NCBI RefSeq assembly: GCF_904846605.1
Contig: NZ_CAJHBI010000012.1
Coordinates: 1-64,000 of the forward strand
DNA: 64,000 nucleotides
Direction: 5' to 3'
DNA from: Psychrobacter sp. 72-O-c
Lineage (GTDB): Bacteria; Pseudomonadota; Gammaproteobacteria; Pseudomonadales; Moraxellaceae
Shown: positions 16,892 to 25,474 of the stretch, in pieces
Position numbering within the stretch: the stretch's first letter is position 1
Layout: each line of letters begins with the position of its first letter
Made by a program: the position numbers and the translations under genes
Notes under the pieces: generated by a model
The model's database searches: none
Seen by the model: the letters and a program-made list of their open reading frames with translations, nothing else
Told to the model about the DNA's origin: nothing

Positions 16892-19557
16892 TACGCCTCC
16901 ATTCCGTTTTCAAACACCCAGCATTTAACGGTTTTGGCTCTATAAACCGTGCTAGATATGGCAACGTTTGAATCAATGAATTTATTCTTTCGGCTGGATC
17001 TAAGCAGGCGCTTCATCTCGGTCTGTTCTGGTAGGCGCTGTCCTTCTTGCTGCGCGATTTTATAAAAGGCCGGTAGATTAATGGCTATCCGCTTTTTATC
17101 AGAGGAATGGTTCATGTCACACTGGGCCAAGGTGTCCATGTACTCATAAATCTCCCAGAACTGTTCGACCAATGGATGATCGCTGGACAGTCTGGCCACG
17201 CGCTGTTGTGACATTTCAATCAAGGTGCTTTTGGCGTCTTTGGCTTGAGCATCGGTCATAACGTCATTGAGTACGTGCATATGCAAGCAATCTATCATCG
17301 CGGCTATCTGGGCATGATTGAGCGCAATACGGGTATGCGTGATGCCAGCAGCATGATAAAAGGCTTCGTAGATGCGCACCTTTTCACTATATGTTTTTAA
17401 GATGGCTTCTTCATTACGAATGGCTTTTACCATGAATTGACTGGTGACTTCTAGCGGTATTCGGTCGAGCTCATCGACGATATGTTTGCCTGCCAATGTC
17501 TGACCTTCACGGGTTAAGCGTATATGCAATAAGCGAGTCAGCATGGCTTCAGATGCTTGAATCGGTTCGTTTTGGCTAATCATGATGGCGGCGCGGAATG
17601 GCGGTGAGTAAGTATCGTTGCCGTTATTCTTGACGCCGCGACTCCGGATTGAACGACCGTTGAAGGCGTCTTTTAGTTGGTCCCATTCAAACTTTGAGTA
17701 GGATTTTTTGCCGTCTTCATCGTTACGGTCGCCTTCGATAAGGGCGATGGGCATGTTGGATACTTGGGCAAACTCACGATAGATGGCCACTGATGTGGCT
17801 TTTGATGGGTCAAAGCCTTCGTAGTCCTCACGGCCTGATAAGCGCCATAAGAATTCTAGTAGACGTGATTTACCAGCGCCTGCTTGACCGACCAATTCAA
17901 AAAATGGATAGCTGCGATCGATGCCGCGTATCTGCTCGGCAAAATAAGTGCCTAGCCACCAAGCCATGACGACCGTGCCATAGTTGCCGCGCACGCTATT
18001 AAACTTGGGCCACCAGTCAAAGTTGGGTTTGTCTTTGGTGTTTAATTGCATAACCGGGGAGTTGGCCAATGACTTCACTTCTAGTCGGCCTAATTTAAAA
18101 TAGTCCTGTTCATTGATGGCGACTGATTTGCCCTTGTGGACGGCAACGTTATTAAAGATATACGCGCCAAGCTCTTTGCTGTAGCCGATAAAGTCGGTGG
18201 TTTTGACTTCTTTGAGCGCTTCCGTCTGGTGACGCATGATGATATCGAGCTGACCAGCTGCGCCAGTCCAAAAGACACCGGCATAAACGGATAGCAAACG
18301 TGGCTTGAATTTGGACGGACTAGATAACTGATCGCCGGTGATGGTGGTGGTGACATCGCCTTTTACCGTGCTGACTCGCATGAAGTACCAGGATTCGTCT
18401 GTAATCTCATTGCGTTGGAAATAAAGGGCTTCAAGCTTGGCATTGCATAATTCAGTGACAGTACTTGAGCTTTTGACAAACTCTGGCATGGACTCGTCCA
18501 CGTCGGTTAAGTCGCTGACGGATTCTAAGTAAGTGCTGACTTGATGCTTCTCGACGCCAATACAGCTAGACAGGGCTTTGGTATCCAGCTCGAACCACCA
18601 GGTGCGGTAGTTATATTCAAAGTAAAAGCTGCTGCGCTTGGTGTGCATGTACATGATGACCGCGGCTTCTATTGCGGACTTGGCTGTCAATAAGTTACCG
18701 AAATAGCGATAGGTTTCGATGTGCTCTGGTGATAGACGTTGCATCTCGTGTAAGTCGTTCCAGTCCAGCTGACGGTGCTTTTCATAAGGGGGCTGTGCTG
18801 CGACACAATCAAAGCCCATATCGGTTGCGGCTTTTACACTGCGATGAATACCGTCTTTACCCGCTTTGTCATTGTCATACGCCCATACCAATTTGGGCAG
18901 AGTGCGCTTAGCCTTGTCGTATTGGCTCTTTAGCTCATAGAGGCTGTGCTCTGGGAAGTTGCTGCAACTGATTGAGCTGACGGCATCGATACCATGCTCA
19001 GCTAATGCTGCAGCGTCAAAAATACCTTCTGTTATCCACAATTCAGTTGGCATTTGGGTGTTGCTTGGATGCCACCACCAGTAGCCTTTTACGTTATAGC
19101 CGTATTTGATATTGGCCTTACGCGGGAAGCGGTCGGCTTGGTCAATGATGCGCTCCCACCATCCACCGTTTGGTAAAGTAAAGCGAACGGTAGCTGATGA
19201 TATGCCAAGGTCCCGGCTGCTGTATTGCTCTTGGGTATAGCTGCTTTTGATGGGTTTGATGCTAAGACCACGGCCTTCATTAAGATAGGCATCGGCTGCG
19301 GCGTTGGGGCTGATGTCAGTCTGTTTATAAGTCGCTGACCAGTCTTTGAATAGATCAGAAAAGAGATCCTTTACGTGGATCTCCATACCGCATTTATTAA
19401 GACGGCCACACTTGACGACGCGGGGCGTGGTGGAATGAGTGAATAAAGATTTTTTGCTGCAATCTGGGCATCTGCCTTCGCGTAGCCAGTTGCCGCTTAC
19501 TTTGAATCCGTAGTCCGATATCAGGCGGTCTACGACTTTGTCATTAACTCGTGTCAT
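16891..19557 (-). CDS. Phage replicative primase-helicase (zinc finger, Toprim, AAA)
   Basis: This 888-aa protein begins with a zinc-binding segment (C30, C33, C50, C56). A Toprim domain follows, with E177 (ITEGIFDAAAL) and the DxD pair D228/D230 (YDNDKAG). A C-terminal AAA helicase has Walker A GQAGAGKS near residue 560 and an ALIEGDRND segment resembling Walker B. The architecture is that of self-sufficient phage or plasmid primase-helicases, and it replaces the rolling-circle protein A of P2. Theta-type initiation, perhaps at the GGTAAT repeats, is an inference. Confidence 0.88.
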   Translation of the reverse strand: MTRVNDKVVDRLISDYGFKVSGNWLREGRCPDCSKKSLFTHSTTPRVVKCGRLNKCGMEIHVKDLFSDLFKDWSATYKQTDISPNAAADAYLNEGRGLSIKPIKSSYTQEQYSSRDLGISSATVRFTLPNGGWWERIIDQADRFPRKANIKYGYNVKGYWWWHPSNTQMPTELWITEGIFDAAALAEHGIDAVSSISCSNFPEHSLYELKSQYDKAKRTLPKLVWAYDNDKAGKDGIHRSVKAATDMGFDCVAAQPPYEKHRQLDWNDLHEMQRLSPEHIETYRYFGNLLTAKSAIEAAVIMYMHTKRSSFYFEYNYRTWWFELDTKALSSCIGVEKHQVSTYLESVSDLTDVDESMPEFVKSSSTVTELCNAKLEALYFQRNEITDESWYFMRVSTVKGDVTTTITGDQLSSPSKFKPRLLSVYAGVFWTGAAGQLDIIMRHQTEALKEVKTTDFIGYSKELGAYIFNNVAVHKGKSVAINEQDYFKLGRLEVKSLANSPVMQLNTKDKPNFDWWPKFNSVRGNYGTVVMAWWLGTYFAEQIRGIDRSYPFFELVGQAGAGKSRLLEFLWRLSGREDYEGFDPSKATSVAIYREFAQVSNMPIALIEGDRNDEDGKKSYSKFEWDQLKDAFNGRSIRSRGVKNNGNDTYSPPFRAAIMISQNEPIQASEAMLTRLLHIRLTREGQTLAGKHIVDELDRIPLEVTSQFMVKAIRNEEAILKTYSEKVRIYEAFYHAAGITHTRIALNHAQIAAMIDCLHMHVLNDVMTDAQAKDAKSTLIEMSQQRVARLSSDHPLVEQFWEIYEYMDTLAQCDMNHSSDKKRIAINLPAFYKIAQQEGQRLPEQTEMKRLLRSSRKNKFIDSNVAISSTVYRAKTVKCWVFENGMEA

Positions 19558-19599
19558 GGTATTACCTAATTATTTGAGTACAAGGGTTTTGGGTTGTTA

Positions 19600-19896
19600 C
19601 TACGCTATAAGACTTAAGTTGGCGGTCTGCGCGATTATCTCTTGATGATACTCATAGGCCCTCTTATTGGCTGCATACGATATCGCTTGAGAATAACGAC
19701 CTAAATGAATGTGATTGGCCAACATGTGGTAGTTCGTAATATCAGCCTTAAGATGGAAGGCTATGTCTATATCTACAGAGGAATAAACAAATACGATGTT
19801 GTCTCTATCACCGATGCTGGGTACTAAGCGTATGCTAGTGCCCGAGGTTAGCTTTAGGTTGATCGGCTTGATCGTTTCTTTAAATAACTTAGCCAT
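19600..19896 (-). CDS. Hypothetical early phage protein
   Basis: This 98-aa protein has a beta-rich N-terminal half and a helical C-terminal half (ISYAANKRAYEYHQEIIAQ). No family recognised. It is the gene just before the primase in the early operon. Confidence 0.6.
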   Translation of the reverse strand: MAKLFKETIKPINLKLTSGTSIRLVPSIGDRDNIVFVYSSVDIDIAFHLKADITNYHMLANHIHLGRYSQAISYAANKRAYEYHQEIIAQTANLSLIA

Positions 19897-19907
19897 GCGA
19901 CTGCTCC

Positions 19908-20354
19908 TTATCTACGGTCTATAAAGTTTTTGCTATGCTCATAGCGACCCCAAAGGTCTTGCATAACTTTAGTGCCATTGGCTATGTAGTTATGGACATC
20001 TTTGTCTGGGCTAGTAAGGGTTTGATAGGCCAATACATCCATGCAGGCTCTCCAATTATCAAAGCTAAGGTTGCGCATGCTGACCAGATCGAATTGCCAA
20101 GCATATCTATTGAATATATTGAGTAGCATAGTGGCTGCTACATAACCTCCGCCGCAGTCCTTTAATGCTAGCTCTACTACCTTTGGTAGCGCTGCTATCA
20201 TCTTTTGACGGGCTTGATAGCGATAATCTTCTATCACCATCTGATCTGCTAGCCATTCATTCAGCTGGTACTGGGTTAAATTACTAGGAGCCATGTTGAG
20301 CAAGTTGTTACGAATCTGCTCTCGCTGTGCTTGATTGGGAACTGAATTAGACAT
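19908..20354 (-). CDS. Hypothetical early phage protein
   Basis: This 148-aa, largely helical protein belongs to no recognised family. The start ATG sits in the ACGATGTC context shared by several genes of this operon, with AAGGA upstream. The Gly-Gly-Gly segment (DCGGGYVAATML) is the only distinctive stretch. Confidence 0.62.
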   Translation of the reverse strand: MSNSVPNQAQREQIRNNLLNMAPSNLTQYQLNEWLADQMVIEDYRYQARQKMIAALPKVVELALKDCGGGYVAATMLLNIFNRYAWQFDLVSMRNLSFDNWRACMDVLAYQTLTSPDKDVHNYIANGTKVMQDLWGRYEHSKNFIDRR

Positions 20355-20368
20355 CGTGTTGTCCTTAT

Positions 20369-20593
20369 TTATCTGGTTAATGCTGCCGCAATATCAGGAT
20401 TGGGGCATAAGCTGGGTTGTAGTTGCTGGGTGATTTCTATACCTACTCTTGCTGAGAATAAGCAGTCTGGATTTTGGCAAGCGGCTACGAGCTGTTTGGT
20501 CAATGCGCTAAACATGACGTGGCCATAAGTGCGCATTCTCCCTGCACAGTGAGGGCAGTTTATATATGCGGTTGGTGAAGTAGGGCTTGCCAT
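20369..20593 (-). CDS. ogr: Ogr/Delta-type late-gene transcription activator
   Basis: This 74-aa zinc protein has CPHC at 14-17 and CQNPDC at 39-44, the spacing of the P2 Ogr / P4 Delta family. The aromatic/Ser segment between them and a Pro-rich tail also fit. Family members bind upstream of late promoters and contact RNA polymerase alpha to switch on capsid and tail operons. In P2 ogr lies beside D. Here it is inside the early operon, which would couple late expression to escape from repression. Confidence 0.85.
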   Translation of the reverse strand: MASPTSPTAYINCPHCAGRMRTYGHVMFSALTKQLVAACQNPDCLFSARVGIEITQQLQPSLCPNPDIAAALTR

Positions 20594-20668
20594 AGAGACT
20601 CCAGATGATTATTTGATAGGGTGAGTGGTCATCGTGGCGACTCTTTTCAGGTGAGTTATCGTTATGGC

Positions 20669-21307
20669 TTATAAGCCAGTGAGTAAATCTTTATCTTCTG
20701 CTCTGGTAATCCCTAAACAGGCATCTATCTGCTGAGATACGACATGCTTTTGCTGCTTGTCATTCAGCCCTTTATAAATATCGGTAAGGAGCTTGAGCTG
20801 CTTGGTGTTATTGAACAAACTAGACTTGATGGCAATGCCGTGGGTTTCGTAGTCATGCAGTGCCTGTGCCCATTCTGTTTGTAGGCTTAGTAGATAATCC
20901 GCAGAATCAATATTACCGTTTGCCCTTATTCTCGATGTGTTCACTCGAGCTAAATACATGTGCACACGGTCTAAACGCATACATAAAATGTCCAAAAATT
21001 GCGAGTTATCAGCTATTTCTGTATCAGTTGCGCCCATATTGGTGCCTGAAAGCGAAGCTTCGCTGGTCTTAAGACCCCCCAAATTATCGATTTTTGGGGT
21101 AATTAAGCGAATAACACCATATAAAATCTTGTTATCTTCAACTTCAAAGTTTCTTTTCACATTGCGCCAGTCGATACCAATAGCATCAGTGATTGACTTA
21201 GCGGGTACATATTCAATATCGCCAAACTTATATACCAGTAAGTTTAAGTTGTGAAAATTGATAATCTTATTAAGAACCGCTAATGGATATTCATCTACAT
21301 GTGACAT
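20669..21307 (-). CDS. Phage antirepressor with P22-AR N-terminal-like domain
   Basis: In this 212-aa protein residues ~12-75 match the P22 antirepressor N domain pattern: a strand 'LLVYKFGDIEYVPAKSI' followed by 'AIGIDWRNVKRN'. The C-terminal part is helical, with no KilA-C recognised. Such proteins inactivate repressors or act as regulatory DNA-binding proteins. The start shows AAAGGAA about 9 nt upstream within the shared CCACGATGTCACA context. Confidence 0.72.
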   Translation of the reverse strand: MSHVDEYPLAVLNKIINFHNLNLLVYKFGDIEYVPAKSITDAIGIDWRNVKRNFEVEDNKILYGVIRLITPKIDNLGGLKTSEASLSGTNMGATDTEIADNSQFLDILCMRLDRVHMYLARVNTSRIRANGNIDSADYLLSLQTEWAQALHDYETHGIAIKSSLFNNTKQLKLLTDIYKGLNDKQQKHVVSQQIDACLGITRAEDKDLLTGL

Positions 21308-21352
21308 CGTGGTATTTCCTTTTAGGTTGGGGTTGGGTTATAACAAAGTGAT

Positions 21353-21943
21353 CTAATCAATCGGTGGTAGTAGTAGACCGACGCGCTTATAAAAGGCTTG
21401 GTAGTGTTCGCCATTTCTGCGCGTCTTGAATAGAGGGACTAGGACGCGCTGCTCATCGCCGTTTTGGTCGGTATAGGTCTTTTCTGCGAAGCGACTGACA
21501 TCGATGTCTTGATAATAAGCGGGCAGCTCTACGCCATATGTATCGCATAACCCCATGGGTGTGCATCTATTTCTTTGCTCCTCTGAGATCCTGCGCATAT
21601 AGAAATGGCGCACCGTGCATTCGTTCTTACTGTTGCCTCTATTTTGTACAACGATGCAGGGTTCTGTCCTATTTACAATGGGCGCGGCTATCTGGTCTGA
21701 GTCACTAAGCATCTGCTCAAAGTCACTGCATGCCTTGTCAAAGTCAATATCCGACTCGTCAAAGTCAGATAGCTGTGTACAGACGCCGCTGAGTGTCTGC
21801 TGTATATCGGCAAACGCCTGCTGTAATTCTCGGCGGTTGATGGTGATGGTGTTCCCTTGAGCCGCTTGGGTGAGCTGCGCCATCATGGCGGTATGGACTT
21901 GGAGCTTGCTTAGGGTGGCTAGGATTGGGTTAAGTGGTAACAT
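21353..21943 (-). CDS. Hypothetical early phage protein with two possible starts
   Basis: The start at 21943 gives 196 aa. An in-frame ATG at 21982 adds 13 residues. Both ATGs are preceded by nearly the same leader (AAAGGAAMCACCACG), as though the start module were duplicated, and the downstream one keeps its full ribosome-binding site. The protein has an acidic middle (DFDESDIDFDK) and a basic, aromatic C-terminal half (TRRNGEHYQAFYKRVG). No known domain. Confidence 0.62.
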   Translation of the reverse strand: MLPLNPILATLSKLQVHTAMMAQLTQAAQGNTITINRRELQQAFADIQQTLSGVCTQLSDFDESDIDFDKACSDFEQMLSDSDQIAAPIVNRTEPCIVVQNRGNSKNECTVRHFYMRRISEEQRNRCTPMGLCDTYGVELPAYYQDIDVSRFAEKTYTDQNGDEQRVLVPLFKTRRNGEHYQAFYKRVGLLLPPID

Positions 21944-22009
21944 CGTGGTGGTTCCTTTCAGGTTAGGGTTAAGGTGTGACATCGTGGTGTTTCCTTTTCA
22001 TAAAGTCGC

Positions 22010-22279
22010 TTAGCTTGGGGTTGAGTCAATCACGGTATATTTACCGCTTGGGAACAGTAGTTTTACCGTTGCTATGGCATGACTGCTTGGTTTAAAGTTC
22101 TTACTATCGTGCTTGATGATGATCTGGTCTGAATGCGCTAATAAGAACTGTCTGATGGCGGTTGCCTCCTGACTTATCCCTGCTAAGCGCATGGCGAACT
22201 CAAAGCGCTCATGCTCTGGGTCATTCATGTAGCTGTATAGACGACGATCGCGGACGTTGTCCCAGTTTTTATGCGTCAT
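22010..22279 (-). CDS. Hypothetical early phage protein
   Basis: The start at 22279 (MTHKNWDN) follows AAGGAG by 7 nt. The frame stays open upstream to 22375, but that part overlaps the preceding gene. The 89-aa product has a helical middle (FEFAMRLAGISQEATAIRQFLLAH), resembling small accessory proteins next to ribbon-helix-helix regulators. Function unknown. Confidence 0.62.
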   Translation of the reverse strand: MTHKNWDNVRDRRLYSYMNDPEHERFEFAMRLAGISQEATAIRQFLLAHSDQIIIKHDSKNFKPSSHAIATVKLLFPSGKYTVIDSTPS

Positions 22280-22484
22280 CGCTGATCTCCTTATCGCTAC
22301 TCGTAGTGTCAGTAGGCGCTGATAAGGAGGCAAACAGCTGCATAAACTCACTATCGTGCTGCTGATAGAAGTCAATGATCTCTGCCATTAACTCCTGCTG
22401 CTGCTTGCCTGTGTGCATGGCCTTATACTGGATGTACCTGCGCTTAGATTCAGGTAAGCGTGTGGCAAACATGACTTGTGACAT
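22269..22484 (-). CDS. Ribbon-helix-helix regulator, first gene of the early operon
   Basis: In this 71-aa protein an N-terminal strand (VMFATRLPE) followed by KRRYIQYKAMHTGKQQQELMAEIIDFY fits an Arc/MetJ-type ribbon-helix-helix fold. It occupies the place of Cox/Cro, divergent from the XRE repressor, so it may be the opposing lytic regulator or excisionase. It overlaps the next gene by 11 nt. Confidence 0.7.
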   Translation of the reverse strand: MSQVMFATRLPESKRRYIQYKAMHTGKQQQELMAEIIDFYQQHDSEFMQLFASLSAPTDTTSSDKEISDDA

Positions 22485-22551
22485 CGTGGATACTCCATAA
22501 TTGAGTTTTGTGGTAAAGTGCTAACTGTCTTACGAGCTAACAATTGCATTA

Positions 22552-22575
22552 TTACATAACCGAAAGGTCATGTAA
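22552..22575. promoter_or_regulatory. Candidate repressor operator in the lysis/lysogeny switch
   Basis: The arms TTACATAACC and GGTCATGTAA (9 of 10 complementary) flank GAAA in the 108-bp space between the divergent regulators. Two direct GCTAAC repeats (520-525 and 536-541 of the 22000s) lie beside it. Confidence 0.6.
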
Positions 22576-22592
22576 ATAGATTAAGTGACTAT

Positions 22593-22934
22593 ATGGTTAT
22601 TTTAAGTGATGATATTAAACCTCAGATATCTAGGCGTTTAGCTTTAGAGCGTGAACGGCTTGGTCTAGAACAGACTGAAATAAGGGATGCTTTAGATATT
22701 GCCCTTGCGACAATTTCTAGATATGAGAATGCCAAACGGTTACCTGACCTCGGCATAGCCAAACAGTTATCTGATTTAGGTTATGACATGTCTTATGTAA
22801 TTTCGGGCAGACGGCTAGGTGAGTCTGCTAGCGATCTGACTGATGATGAGATGCAGTGGTTAGAGCTATATCGAAATAGCCAGCGGCGTGCTGAACTGGT
22901 GAGACTGATAAAGACTTACGAGTCTATGGAGTAG
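22593..22934 (+). CDS. XRE-family prophage repressor (CI/C type)
   Basis: This 113-aa protein has a helix-turn-helix of XRE type at residues ~13-65 (LALERERLGLEQTEIRDALDIALATISRYENAKRLPD, given here in part) and a short helical C-terminal dimerisation tail. There is no peptidase domain, so induction would be by antirepressor rather than RecA-driven cleavage, consistent with the antirepressor gene at 20669. It faces the early operon across the operator at 22552. Confidence 0.85.
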   Translation: MVILSDDIKPQISRRLALERERLGLEQTEIRDALDIALATISRYENAKRLPDLGIAKQLSDLGYDMSYVISGRRLGESASDLTDDEMQWLELYRNSQRRAELVRLIKTYESME

Positions 22935-22937
22935 GTT

Positions 22938-23198
22938 ATGTTTGAGAGACAAAGACTGATAGAAAAAAAGGATGTTGGCACAGCGGACTCTTTAGAAGAT
23001 GCGTGGTATGAAATGGCCTATGCTGTAGAAAGCTCATTGCATAACGCTGGTGCTAATAAACGGGACTATACTTTGATGGATTTATTCTCTCTAGCACAAC
23101 CGTTTGTACTAGAGATGTGGAAAGATAATAATAAAAATATGGATTATGATAAGGCGTTTGAAAAAAAGAACAAATCACCCTCACTTAACCCTGAATAA
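22938..23198 (+). CDS. Hypothetical protein co-transcribed with the repressor
   Basis: This 86-aa acidic protein starts 3 bp after the repressor stop, so the two form an operon expressed in lysogens. It is helical with a Lys-rich C-terminus (EKKNKSPSLNPE). No family recognised. Its position suggests a lysogenic accessory function such as exclusion. Confidence 0.6.
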   Translation: MFERQRLIEKKDVGTADSLEDAWYEMAYAVESSLHNAGANKRDYTLMDLFSLAQPFVLEMWKDNNKNMDYDKAFEKKNKSPSLNPE

Positions 23199-23211
23199 AC
23201 TGATGAACTTT

Positions 23212-23424
23212 TCACAAAGTTATTAGGCTTTCTGATGCCTCACCAGTGACTTGCGAAATATCTTTAAAGATGATCTCTAACTGCTCAAGTGATAGTGGCT
23301 CGGCATTGGGTGATAGCTCGCATAACTGACCGAGCATATGAGCGTAAGCGGCTACCCTCGCTAGTTCATCTGCCATGGCTTTGTTTCTGGTACTCATCTC
23401 AAAGGTTGTTGTATTATTAATCAT
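23212..23424 (-). CDS. Hypothetical small protein
   Basis: This 70-aa, mostly helical protein is convergent with the repressor operon and only 13 bp from it. An in-frame second Met (MSTRNKAMADEL) is a possible alternative start. The composition looks coding, but no family or function is recognised. Confidence 0.5.
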   Translation of the reverse strand: MINNTTTFEMSTRNKAMADELARVAAYAHMLGQLCELSPNAEPLSLEQLEIIFKDISQVTGEASESLITL

Positions 23425-23608
23425 ACTAATTGCTTTCCTAAGTTGGTTAGTTTGATTAACTTTTGTTCTGTTCTTATTATGAAGTTCAAGGCATGGCGAT
23501 GAAGCGGGTGGCTCTTAAGCGTATCGCTATAGACAATTAATATAAATAATAGTGATGATGATAATTGATATTTGCTAGACTGGTGTTTTGTTTTTTGAGG
23601 ATAAATAG

Positions 23609-24178
23609 ATGTTTAGAATATTTGCTTTATCAATAATGATCTCGGCTATCGCTGGATGTAGTCAGCCAGAGCCAGAAGTTATAGACATGGATGAGATGGC
23701 GGCTGAAGCAGGACTTGCGCCTGAAGATTACACGGTGCATGAGAATGGAGCGATGGAGATTAAGTCGAAGCTGGGTGCAGCTCCAAAAGTAGAGGACGTC
23801 ATCGCTGCTTTTAAAGATGAAGGTCTGCCTCTCGGTGAAATCATTATACAAACCGCTGAAACTGATCCTAATGAGAGATTGGGAAGACCTGGAGAGTATG
23901 TTGGAAGCGCTCAATTTGAAGATACAAGAGTTGAGCAGCCAGAACCAATGTCAGAGCTTGAATTTGACGAGCCTGATCTGCCAGTTGGGGGAGTGATTGA
24001 GGTATTTGAAAGCAATAAAGACTTACAGACACGAAAACAGTATCTTGAGCAGGTTTATGAGGCAATGCCTTTAGTTAAACAATATATGTATGCTAGTGAA
24101 CTCGGTTTGCTGCGTCTTGAATTCTCCTTGACTCCAGATCAGGCAAAGGAATACGAAACTGTATTTATGTCTTTATAA
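23609..24178 (+). CDS. Prophage-encoded lipoprotein (moron)
   Basis: This 189-aa protein has a type II signal peptide: MFRIFALSIMISAIAGC with the lipobox at residues 14-17 (AIAGC). Ser follows the lipidated Cys, favouring the outer membrane. The mature part is very acidic. It has its own leader and is transcribed against the late tail genes, so it is likely expressed from the prophage. Cell-surface changes or superinfection exclusion are possible roles, but nothing in the sequence proves them. Confidence 0.75.
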   Translation: MFRIFALSIMISAIAGCSQPEPEVIDMDEMAAEAGLAPEDYTVHENGAMEIKSKLGAAPKVEDVIAAFKDEGLPLGEIIIQTAETDPNERLGRPGEYVGSAQFEDTRVEQPEPMSELEFDEPDLPVGGVIEVFESNKDLQTRKQYLEQVYEAMPLVKQYMYASELGLLRLEFSLTPDQAKEYETVFMSL

Positions 24179-24192
24179 AACAGGCTACTAAT

Positions 24193-24315
24193 ATGAATAT
24201 AGAATCTGATAGATGGATGATACTTTGGCTTGAGCATTTCTTTGAGCATGCCCAGCCAGTTACTCAACTGCCAGCGGGGTGGTGTGTGTATTGTGAGCCA
24301 GTAGATTGGGATTAA
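24193..24315 (+). CDS. 40-aa small protein downstream of the lipoprotein
   Basis: An ATG at 24193 opens a 40-codon frame beginning MNIESDRWMILWLEHFFEHA and ending WCVYCEPVDWD, with a CxxC pair and five Trp residues. It lies 14 bp after the lipoprotein stop and just ahead of a strong terminator, so it would be the last gene of that transcript. The amphipathic, Trp-rich composition is unusual. No homologue recognised. Confidence 0.5.
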   Translation: MNIESDRWMILWLEHFFEHAQPVTQLPAGWCVYCEPVDWD

Positions 24316-24323
24316 TTAACAGT

Positions 24324-24359
24324 AAAGAAAAGCCCTACTAAATAGCAGGGCTTTTCTTT
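24324..24359. terminator. Strong terminator between lipoprotein operon and gene D
   Basis: A perfect 13-bp stem AAAGAAAAGCCCT / AGGGCTTTTCTTT encloses a 10-nt loop. It is U-rich on both strands and can also end the late tail transcript running the other way. Confidence 0.85.
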
Positions 24360-24481
24360 AACTTAAATTAGGGTGCTTGGGGCTGAATCCGCACCACGAT
24401 AATACGGCCGCCTTATTCGTATCTACAGTACTATAGATCTTATTTAGAGCGCTCCCAAGCAAGTATTATTATAGCATAGTG

Positions 24482-25474
24482 TTACTTTAGTGGTGCTAAT
24501 AAATCAAGTTGAGATGTTAATCCGCCTGATTTGCTATAAGTATGTACTGCCTTATCTACCGTCCATTTTAAGGCGTCGACTTCCGCCTTATATCCTTGCA
24601 ACTCAATCGGGCTTTCAGTAGTAATAGCAGGGTAGGCGTAGGCTGTGGCAATACTAAACTTAGCTTGTTGATCCTTAATACGTTTTGACTCCGCATTAGC
24701 AGCGGCATTAGCGGCCTTTTCACTCTTATACGTGCCTTTAAGTTTTTTTGTTTTACTCTTGGTGCCAGTCGTATCGACTGTCTTGCGCTTGGCGTCGTCC
24801 TTGTCCTGATAGCTTGCCGATACATTGTCATAGTCGGCCTGCCTGTCCTCAACGCTATATCTAAACTGGTCGCCTGTCTGCCTTGTAATGACTGTTAAAT
24901 CTAACGCGTGGCCACTCGCACTGACATTAGCATTAGCGGTAAATATAAGCAGCTTGCCATGCTTAATGTTTACCACTGCGCCGTACTGGTGGCATAGTCG
25001 CGTCAGTAGATTAATATCGGACTCATCTGTCTGGTCAATGTGGCCGACATCGATAGTGACCAGCTCTGGCTTGATAGACAACGCTAATTGTTGACGCTTA
25101 GCGACTGTATTTGCAATCTCGCCTAGCGTCTTATTGTGATAAGACTCGCTGTGTCCTGACTTAAGTGATGATTTAAAGTCAGCAGACTTGGCCCTGATAC
25201 TGATAGTATCGGGCGACCCTGACCACTCGCTACTGTCTACGACATACGTGCCCATATCATGAATACCGGCATCCGTATAACCCATCCAACATTGTAGTAT
25301 CACGCCACGTTTGGGTAGCTCCAATGCGCCATCGTGATCGTCTAATGTCAATGATAACTCGTCGGCGTCCATGTTCTTATTATCAGTGATAGACAGCGTC
25401 ATAAGACGTGCCATGACTTGATCGTTTAATGGCTGGTCATCAGCGGTGAGCTGAAGTACAGGTGTGCGTATCAT
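24482..25474 (-). CDS. D: Tail hub / late-control protein gpD
   Basis: This 330-aa protein is of the P2 gpD family, which forms the tail hub at the tube-baseplate junction (T4 gp27-like fold). The family segments FRYSVEDRQADYDNVSASY and RAKSADFKSSLKSGHSESYH are present. It is the last gene of the FI-D tail operon. Its ATG overlaps the stop of U. Confidence 0.92.
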   Translation of the reverse strand: MIRTPVLQLTADDQPLNDQVMARLMTLSITDNKNMDADELSLTLDDHDGALELPKRGVILQCWMGYTDAGIHDMGTYVVDSSEWSGSPDTISIRAKSADFKSSLKSGHSESYHNKTLGEIANTVAKRQQLALSIKPELVTIDVGHIDQTDESDINLLTRLCHQYGAVVNIKHGKLLIFTANANVSASGHALDLTVITRQTGDQFRYSVEDRQADYDNVSASYQDKDDAKRKTVDTTGTKSKTKKLKGTYKSEKAANAAANAESKRIKDQQAKFSIATAYAYPAITTESPIELQGYKAEVDALKWTVDKAVHTYSKSGGLTSQLDLLAPLK

